Assembly (NCBI RefSeq): GCF_000308535.1 | Contig: NZ_BAFW01000137.1 | Coordinates: forward strand, 1 to 38,072 | From: Nocardia cerradoensis NBRC 101014 | GTDB taxonomy: Bacteria; Actinomycetota; Actinomycetes; Mycobacteriales; Mycobacteriaceae | Length of the DNA: 38,072 nucleotides | Direction: 5' to 3' | Shown: piece by piece, positions 33,165 to 38,072 of the stretch | How positions within the stretch are numbered: the first letter of the stretch is position 1 | Layout of the letters: every line of letters starts with the position of its first letter | Program-made: the position numbers and the translations under genes | Notes under the pieces: generated by a model | Databases searched by the model: none | Seen by the model: the letters and a program-made list of their open reading frames with translations, nothing else | Told to the model about the DNA's origin: nothing

Positions 33165-33362
33165 ATGTCAGGAATCGCGACCCAACTGGGACACCGAATA
33201 TCGGCCGCGGCACATTCGGCCTGGGCCCTGGTCCATCATCCCCGCCGGGAACCGAACACCGATCTCGCCGCCGAACACCACTCGACCACGAGCGACCCGA
33301 CCGGCGGCCGCGGACAGGGCGAACCCGAGTCCCCCCGCGGGCTCGGTGGCATGGACTTCTAG
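33165..33362 (+). CDS. 65-residue hypothetical protein
   Basis: From ATG 33165 with GAGGAG seven bases upstream. The N-terminal 25 residues (MSGIATQLGHRISAAAHSAW) could form an amphipathic helix. The remainder is polar and Gly/Pro-rich (DPTGGRGQGEPESPRGLGG) and probably disordered. The frame is open further upstream, but that part lies in the divergent promoter region. The good ribosome-binding site is the main support. It ends 45 bp before an 80-bp inverted repeat. Function unknown. Confidence 0.5.
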   Translation: MSGIATQLGHRISAAAHSAWALVHHPRREPNTDLAAEHHSTTSDPTGGRGQGEPESPRGLGGMDF

Positions 33363-33406
33363 CTGCTCTGTCCCGGCGGTGCTGTTCGACCGGTGCACTG
33401 CTTGCT

Positions 33407-33486
33407 GCCTGAACTAATCGTGCAAACCTCGTCGCTTTATGCGGTTTTCTCGCAATTTTGTGGAGGTTTGCACGGAAAGTTCAGGC
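33407..33486. repeat. 80-bp imperfect inverted repeat between convergent genes
   Basis: Outer arms GCCTGAACT (33407-33415) and AGTTCAGGC (33478-33486) and inner arms CGTGCAAACCTC (33419-33430) and GAGGTTTGCACG (33463-33474) are all perfect. They are separated by a 3/3 internal loop (AAT against GAA), and the 32-nt loop is AT-rich with T runs. It could be a bidirectional terminator for the 65-residue ORF and the RibD-like gene, or a small mobile-element remnant. Confidence 0.8.
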
Positions 33487-33524
33487 ATACACGGCCGAAC
33501 CGCCGAACCGTGGGGGCTCTGCCG

Positions 33525-34169
33525 TCAGCGTCGCCAGAACAGATGGTGCGTCACGCCGCTGGGACTCGGCACCCGCTCCAGGTGAAAGCGGTCCGTGAGC
33601 TCGTCCGGGCTGGACCACAATCTTTCGCCGCCGCCGAGTTCGACCGGCGCGACGGCGATGTGCATCTGATCGATGAGATCCGCCTCGAGGAAATCGCGGA
33701 TGACGGAGACGCCACCGCCGATACGCACATCCGCGCCGTCGGCAGCGTCGAAAGCCTTCTTCAGACCCTCCTTCGGCGATGCGTCGAGGAAATGAAATGT
33801 GGTGTCCCCCAGTGTGATAGAAGGCCGCGGATAGTGGGTGAGAACGAATACCGGCGTACGAAACGGCGGTTCATCACCCCACCACCCCTGCCAGTCGTAG
33901 TTCTCCCACGGCCCGCGCTGCGGACCGAACTTGTTGCGCCCCATGATCTCCGCGCCGATGTTGTTGCGATAGTCACGAGTGAAGTAGTCATCGAGACCGT
34001 AAGTTCCACCGGGCTCGGTACGGGTGGGCCAGTGCGCCGTGGGGCCACACCACGCGAACAGCGCGCTCGGATCGGCATGCCCGAACGGCCGTTCCAGACT
34101 CTGCCCTTCCCCGGCCCCGTAGCCGTCGCTGGAGAGATTGAAGTTCTGGACCCGAACCAACTGTGACAT
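33525..34169 (-). CDS. Dihydrofolate-reductase-like (RibD C-terminal) protein
   Basis: 214 residues from ATG 34169 with AAAGGG upstream. VRVQNFNLSSDGYGAGEGQS is the characteristic N-terminal strand and loop. AEIMGRNKFGPQRGPW is the NADP-side motif. PVFVLTHYPRPSITLGDTTFHFL follows, then ADVRIGGGVSVIRDFLEADLIDQMHIAVAPVELGGGERLW, the diagnostic GGG-x5-L/F block. The family includes riboflavin-pathway reductases and many stand-alone NADPH reductases of unknown substrate. The upstream gap has a spaced GATTGCAA dyad and a decayed HxlR-type regulator that probably once controlled it. Confidence 0.9.
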   Translation of the reverse strand: MSQLVRVQNFNLSSDGYGAGEGQSLERPFGHADPSALFAWCGPTAHWPTRTEPGGTYGLDDYFTRDYRNNIGAEIMGRNKFGPQRGPWENYDWQGWWGDEPPFRTPVFVLTHYPRPSITLGDTTFHFLDASPKEGLKKAFDAADGADVRIGGGVSVIRDFLEADLIDQMHIAVAPVELGGGERLWSSPDELTDRFHLERVPSPSGVTHHLFWRR

Positions 34170-34182
34170 CGAAACCCTTTCC

Positions 34183-34235
34183 GATTGCAATGCGCAACCA
34201 GTCGAAGGTACCGATACTGCTCTCGTTTTGCAATC
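34183..34235. promoter_or_regulatory. Spaced inverted repeat upstream of the RibD-like gene
   Basis: GATTGCAA (34183-34190) and TTGCAATC (34228-34235) are perfect complements 37 bp apart, in the gap between the reductase gene and the divergent HxlR remnant. The left arm also forms a local TTGC-N5-GCAA dyad. This is the expected place for the lost regulator's operator. Confidence 0.5.
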
Positions 34236-34349
34236 AGTTGTCTGTGAAACGGACAGCAATCCGTAAGCAAATCCGCCCAGGAGCCATCCTCTCCTTCCGA
34301 AGAACGGTTTCCACCTGACGCGCAAATTGTCTAGGGCGAGCGAAAAGCC

Positions 34350-34690
34350 TTGGCATTTGATGGCTTCCTGCGCTTGCCGGTTGGCGCCCGACCGAGTGGC
34401 GCGAAATCAGTCACGCTTCTGGCAGCGCGACCAACCCTGCTCGCAGACCGTCTCCGCAACCTCGAAGCAGAGGCCGCGAGCGCGCGACGACCGACCGGTG
34501 AAGGCAGCATGGCCAAGCACACCCTTCGCCCGTGGGATTCGAAACTCGATACCACCGTCCGCCGACCCACCTAGATCCATGGCATCGCCGCTGGCGCCCT
34601 CAATGTCGACGATGCCCGCAGTGTCGGACTGATCGAGATCGACGGCGACGAGTCCATGGTCCGCACCGCCTTGGCCGTCCGACGAGGCAC
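34350..34690 (+). pseudogene. Decayed HxlR-type regulator remnant
   Basis: One frame reads PTLLADRLRNLEAE near 34434-34475, matching the recognition-helix region of HxlR winged-helix regulators (LLADRLRRLEAAG). After a stop at 34572-34574 the frame from 34575 reads IAAGALNVDDARSVGLIEID then GDESMVRTALAV. That resembles the C-terminal SCP2-like tail found in long HxlR proteins (LDxxxAxxxGxxxxxGDxxxxxxFL). No intact ORF joins them. Divergent position to the RibD-like reductase fits a lost local regulator. Both matches are short, so the call is tentative. Confidence 0.45.
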
Positions 34691-34987
34691 TTCGTCGGGC
34701 CCGCGGTGGCAACAGCCTAATGAAGTTTCCGACCCCGCCGTACAATGCGCCGATGGCACGCGCCGAACGACGTCCGACTGCCGGCGAAGCGCGGTCGGCC
34801 AGCCCGGTGCCGGGGAAACCGAGTCCCAGCCGAAACCGCATGGAGCCCATGCAGACCCTCTACCAGCGGTACACACGCAGCCTTACCTCTGACAGACGCT
34901 CGCGGCCCATACGTTTGAAGCGGAACCCGGTTCGGTTGTGTAGAAAAAGAACAGCCGAATGGGAGTATCGACTACACTCGTTCAGTA

Positions 34988-35590
34988 TCAGCACAGTACG
35001 GCTTCGAATCCATTCACGACATTCTCTATGGATTCGATGCCACTCCGCGCATCATCCGAGCTTAACGGCAACAGAAGCTTTAGATCAGCGGGATCGACAT
35101 CACATCGGTGCACGATCATGTTCCGGCGCCGCACAACGACACTAAGTGCGCGTTTGGTAGATTCTGCCGCATTACCAAAAGCAGCGGACCATATCCTATT
35201 GACACCAACCATTGCAAACGCTTTCGCAATATCGTCTGGCTTTTGGAATGTCTCAGTGTTCAGACGTTCGTTGATCAATAACCGCGACCGCATTTCGAGC
35301 TCAGTGGCGTTGCCAGCTGAGATCAGTTCCGAGATAGCACCGAAATGCAGACCTACACGGGTGGCACTACCAGCCGGGCGCGTCCCTAGCAGTATTCTCA
35401 CAGCGAGGTCAAGGACTATATCGTGGACATAGGAATCTAAAGCCGCTACGCCCTGGACTATAGCCGCTCGATACATGTCCGCAGCATCTACTCGTCCTAC
35501 CGTCAGCCCAGAGAGCGCTTCTCCTAAACCTATCAGTTCCTTAGCGCGTTGCGAATTGGATACGAACTGATCGAATCGCAGGGTTGGCAT
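34988..35590 (-). CDS. HEPN-domain protein (RiboL-PSP/MAE-type), candidate RNase effector
   Basis: 200 residues, ATG 35590, three bases after the ParA-like stop. The protein is all helical. MYRAAIVQGVAALDSYVHDIVLDLAVRIL is the first HEPN helix pair. RRRNMIVHRCDVDP carries the catalytic R-x4-H motif (Arg156, His161), as in RNase-active HEPN proteins. Between them lie ELISAGNATELEMRSRLLIN and ALSVVVRRR. HEPN nucleases act in toxin-antitoxin, CRISPR and abortive-infection systems. G+C is about 42% in a sample line against about 70% for neighbours, which indicates transfer. The coupled ATPase is its likely partner or regulator. RNase activity is inferred from the motif only. Confidence 0.8.
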   Translation of the reverse strand: MPTLRFDQFVSNSQRAKELIGLGEALSGLTVGRVDAADMYRAAIVQGVAALDSYVHDIVLDLAVRILLGTRPAGSATRVGLHFGAISELISAGNATELEMRSRLLINERLNTETFQKPDDIAKAFAMVGVNRIWSAAFGNAAESTKRALSVVVRRRNMIVHRCDVDPADLKLLLPLSSDDARSGIESIENVVNGFEAVLC

Positions 35591-35593
35591 CTG

Positions 35594-36643
35594 TCACTCT
35601 TCAGACATCGTCAAGAGTTCAATTCTGTCAGCGAGCTGCGTGAAAGTATTCTTGTAGTTCTCAATGTTTGCTTGCTGATTGCCCCACAACTTGCCAGCTC
35701 TTCCAATATCTTCCTGAGTTAGAGCGAAGACGGGCTTCCGCTCTTGCTGCGAGTGCGCGATCAAAGTGTTGAAATCAGGAATTTCTGCCAGTACATAATG
35801 ACTGTCGAGCCCTGCCTCGGCGTACTTCTCATCCTGAAAAATCGAACCCGAGCGCGCAAGCGCTGGAACGAAGGTTGAGGATATGGCTTCATTCAATTTA
35901 TCGAAGTACTTTTGAAACGCTATCGTCGGCTTGCCACTCTTCAAGCGGAACCGCTGAACGAGCACGCCAAGGAACTTGAGGTCAGGAGCTGGAAACGGAT
36001 AGTCCGCGTCCGCTAGAACTTCAAGAGCCGATGCACGATGCGCCCAACTGATCCACCGGGGTATCACGCGTGCAAGCGAATCAATTGCCATAACAGAGAA
36101 TACGTCGGGGCTACACGGTACGAGAAAGAAGTCCGACGTTGCAACTAGATTCTGATTTACCGCCCCAAGGCCTGGACTGAGATCAATTAGAACATAATCT
36201 GCGTTATACCGATCAGCCGTAATTGCGAATAGGTGATGGAAGCTGCCCGGCAAATTTCTTAAACCCTGAAGCGACTCGGAGAGCTGCTGGGAAATTCCAA
36301 GAGACGTCTCATCTTCGGCTAATGCAACGTGACCCGGAACCAAGTACAGTCCAGGGCAACCCGAAACTTCCATACAATCGACAGGCGTTAGCGGGACCGG
36401 TCGCGATTTGAACGCGGGCTCCAACGCATCCTTGATATTTCGTCCAGGATTGGTTCGATAGAAATCATCCAACGCATCTTCACCGCTGAGATCTAGCACC
36501 ATGCCGGTAAGGTTGCATTGCGGGTCCGCGTCGACCAGGATGACCTTTTTGCCACGCGACGCAAGCATCCAGCCCAAATTAAAACATGTTGTCGTCTTAC
36601 TTACGCCGCCCTTGTTGTTAAACAAGGAGATCGTCTTGGCCAC
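35594..36643 (-). CDS. ParA/MinD-type ATPase (AAA_31) paired with HEPN
   Basis: 349 residues from GTG 36643 with GGGAGGGCGC upstream; a TTG at 36658 is the longer option. Deviant Walker A is FNNKGGVSKTTTCFNLGWML with the signature Lys at residue 11. VILVDADPQCNLTG is switch I. DYVLIDLSPGLGAVNQNLVATSDFFLVPCSPDVFSV is Walker B/switch II. The C-terminal 140 residues (KYFDKLNEAISSTF to NTFTQLADRIELL) are longer than in plasmid partition ParA, and no parB is present. It is the first gene of a two-gene operon with HEPN. A and T are frequent at third codon positions, unlike the rest of the window. It may switch or sense for the HEPN effector. Confidence 0.85.
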   Translation of the reverse strand: MAKTISLFNNKGGVSKTTTCFNLGWMLASRGKKVILVDADPQCNLTGMVLDLSGEDALDDFYRTNPGRNIKDALEPAFKSRPVPLTPVDCMEVSGCPGLYLVPGHVALAEDETSLGISQQLSESLQGLRNLPGSFHHLFAITADRYNADYVLIDLSPGLGAVNQNLVATSDFFLVPCSPDVFSVMAIDSLARVIPRWISWAHRASALEVLADADYPFPAPDLKFLGVLVQRFRLKSGKPTIAFQKYFDKLNEAISSTFVPALARSGSIFQDEKYAEAGLDSHYVLAEIPDFNTLIAHSQQERKPVFALTQEDIGRAGKLWGNQQANIENYKNTFTQLADRIELLTMSEE

Positions 36644-36704
36644 GCGCCCTCCCGGCAAGTCGCTTCTACCGCATGGTTTATCTCATCTTTGAAGAACATC
36701 AGAT

Positions 36705-36732
36705 AGGATACACCACAACGTCGAATATCGAC
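36705..36732 (-). promoter_or_regulatory. Candidate promoter/operator of the ParA-HEPN operon
   Basis: On the minus strand TATCCT (36710 to 36705) is a -10 candidate. At 17-bp spacing a weak -35 overlaps a perfect dyad GTCGA-ATA-TCGAC (36720-36732). The predicted leader is about 55 nt to the GTG at 36643. An autorepressor binding the dyad would block the -35. Confidence 0.42.
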
Positions 36733-37069
36733 CGGAATTGCGTATTTACGGCGCACGTTGCTCGATGGGCTATGCTTCTTGGTTGAATTCAACCTGGCCC
36801 GCGCATTGAGGCGGAACTCGACCACCACGCCATGGAAGATCTGCACATCAAAACGGCCTGTTCGCCCCTCGACCGGCGTTCCGGAATCGAATAATCGTTG
36901 GGCCACACACAAGGTCCCAACGCCGGCGGACCCGCCCCCAGCGCTCTGCGCGGCTGGCTCCAGCGAGCTCGAGTGTGCTCTCATGTCGCAGGTGGGCGCG
37001 GAGACCGATTCCCGCGAGAATGTGGCGAATATGGCTCACCGCGGACACGACGATGCCTTAAGGCGAGGC
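36733..37069. other. No confident gene; accessory-region spacer
   Basis: A minus-strand frame (36984 to 36601) is open for 127 codons and includes FDVQIFHGVVVEFRLN, but it overlaps the start of the ParA-like gene and matches nothing I know. Composition changes from AT-rich to GC-rich across this stretch, marking one edge of the imported block. Confidence 0.35.
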
Positions 37070-37342
37070 TTAGCAGGTGCCGTTCTGCGCTAGATAGTGG
37101 ATGACGACCGCCCCCGGTGGCGTAGTTGCCGCAGCGTCAGCGAACTCGGCCTCGTAAACCACGCAGTACGGCACATCCCTTGCGTCGCTGCCACCTGAAG
37201 CTGAAGAAGACCAGGCATGAGCTTGACCAGCGGGAGATGGTTGGTCACACGTAGTAGCCGCGGAAGTGGTCGGGGGCGCGGGATACAGGACCATCAGTTT
37301 GTATGATCCCACCCCACTCCGCTCAGCGAGCGACCGCAACAA
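37070..37342 (-). pseudogene. Truncated, frameshifted paralog of the right-end gene
   Basis: The frame reads RSLAERSGVGSYKLMVLYPA early and ends VPYCVVYEAEFADAAA then TTPPGAVVIHYLAQNGTC. Its end aligns with the right-end gene: PYFAVFEADFADA and NYATGGVVVIDYPV. Roughly 22 codons between those blocks are missing. The NYATG segment is read out of frame (as TTPPG) before the frame is restored at VVI. DNA identity is clear, for example CCGGTGGCGTAGTTG in both copies. It starts only at TTG (37342), and a TAG lies in frame further upstream. Probably a decaying duplicate. Confidence 0.55.
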
Positions 37343-37913
37343 CCCGCGGAGTGCACGATCAACGCGAGGTGGACACTAGATGCGCCAAGATCAAATGCAT
37401 GGCGGATGAGCCGATCATCGGACCGTTGACCCAGCCCAGCCGGTGACATGACAATTCGCCGCCAAGAACGCCCTCATCAGCCCGCATAGCGCGCTGGACG
37501 AACCGGCCACGCCGTCGGTCAAGACACAGCTGAGTCTGTGCACGTGGCGGGTTACATCAGGTCACTTGTTCTTCGACAGTGAGGCTTCTCCGCCTCGGAA
37601 ACGCAGACGGTCCCGCCCAACCTGCCGCTTCACGCATCTGACCCTAGTCAAACTCAAGTGCGAGCTCAAACCAATGGCAGTCAGAATTCCTCACCGGGCT
37701 AGAACGCTTGGACCGTTCTTCGAAAGGCGATGCCGGGTCGGCCCGAGATCGGTGGCTCCGCCGCGTCCGTCGCGCCGTACGCGCATCGACCACCGCGACA
37801 ACCAGCCGACCTTTGACGCTCAATGAACCGGCAACGGGAACGACTTTTCCGGCCGATAGCCAGGACCTGGCGCAATGGTCGGCCGAGCGCGTCCCGGTGC
37901 GGGCCGTCCTGCC
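37343..37913. other. Gap of 571 bp without recognisable gene
   Basis: Frames on both strands are short and Arg/Ser/Thr-rich with no motif I know. It lies between the two copies of the right-end gene family, so it may be the residue of an insertion or a rearranged duplicate. Confidence 0.4.
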
Positions 37914-38072
37914 TCAGATCGTGCCGTCCCGCACCGGATAGTCGATGACAACGACACCGCCGGTGGCGTAGTTGACGACGTCGGCGGCCGCCCGCCGGCC
38001 GTACTCCGACGCCCGCATCGCGGCCAGGGCGGTGGCGTCGGCGAAGTCGGCTTCGAAGACCGCGAAATACGG
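37914..38072 (-). CDS. C-terminal part of an unknown protein (5' end outside window)
   Basis: The last 52 codons are open from the window edge to TGA (37916 to 37914). Sequence blocks are PYFAVFEADFADATALAAM, RASEYGRRAAADVVNYATGG and VVVIDYPVRDGTI. The strand-helix-strand pattern suggests a small alpha/beta protein. A truncated relative lies 0.6 kb away at 37070-37342. Base composition is that of the normal chromosome, so the accessory block probably ends before it. Family not recognised. Confidence 0.6.
   Translation of the reverse strand, partial: PYFAVFEADFADATALAAMRASEYGRRAAADVVNYATGGVVVIDYPVRDGTI

Noticed and set aside
33407..33486. Integron attC site
   Set aside because: The arms recall attC, but the RYYYAAC/GTTRRRY boxes do not match, extrahelical bases are absent, and no integrase or gene cassette is nearby.
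35594..36643. Plasmid partition (parAB) locus
   Set aside because: There is no ParB gene, no parS-like repeats and no replication gene; the downstream partner is HEPN.
36601..36984. 127-residue minus-strand ORF upstream of the ParA-like gene
   Set aside because: It overlaps the ParA start and its promoter, has no recognisable domain, and mixed composition; kept only as a note.

Overview
The window is about 70% G+C over most of its length and reads as chromosome of a mycolic-acid actinomycete, most likely Nocardia or a close relative. Supporting this are a Tat-exported DUF1906 protein, a GAP-family membrane protein, an LCM-type methyltransferase, a mycofactocin-type SDR, an ECF41/SigJ sigma factor, many GTG starts and signs of leaderless mRNAs. 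No rRNA, tRNA, CRISPR array or intact insertion sequence was seen.

Layout. 0-4.2 kb holds cell-envelope and secreted proteins: a partial secreted protein, a nonapeptide-repeat protein, a DUF1906 protein, a two-repeat protein and a membrane-anchored CHAP hydrolase. 4.2-7.9 kb is a compact four-gene osmoprotectant (glycine-betaine/choline type) ABC importer operon. 7.9-17.8 kb is mixed metabolism: a GNAT acetyltransferase, a HAD-like protein, an HpnE-like FAD enzyme, a muconolactone-isomerase-like protein, two SDRs, and a DoxX/MpaB divergent pair with a duplicated 21-bp element between them. 16.6-24.2 kb is a regulated block: DUF4097 protein plus cytochrome P450, a large SARP/NB-ARC/TPR regulator, a DrrAB-type exporter and a VOC (bleomycin-resistance-like) protein. 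24.7-34.2 kb holds a 31-codon ORF with a strong terminator, a WYL regulator divergent from an epoxide hydrolase, a TetR regulator divergent from a quinone oxidoreductase, a methyltransferase, a decayed yefM-yoeB locus, a SnoaL-like protein, an NDH-2-like flavoprotein with SigJ, and small proteins. 34.3-38.1 kb is a decayed, locally AT-rich accessory region: an HxlR-type regulator remnant, a ParA-HEPN gene pair near 42% G+C by eye, and a truncated copy of the gene that runs off the right end.

Main observations. (1) Two copies of one promoter, each with four GCTGA-type repeats spaced 11, 11 and 12 bp, lie beside the SARP gene and upstream of the exporter. In both, the last repeat is exactly 22 nt from a conserved start codon. 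This predicts one SARP regulon with leaderless transcripts. (2) The ParA-like ATPase and HEPN protein form a two-gene operon in low-GC DNA and are a candidate defence or toxin module that I cannot match to a named system. (3) The SigJ operon has a good ECF41 promoter match with a CRP-like site next to it. (4) Remnants of yefM-yoeB and of an HxlR regulator mark past gene loss.
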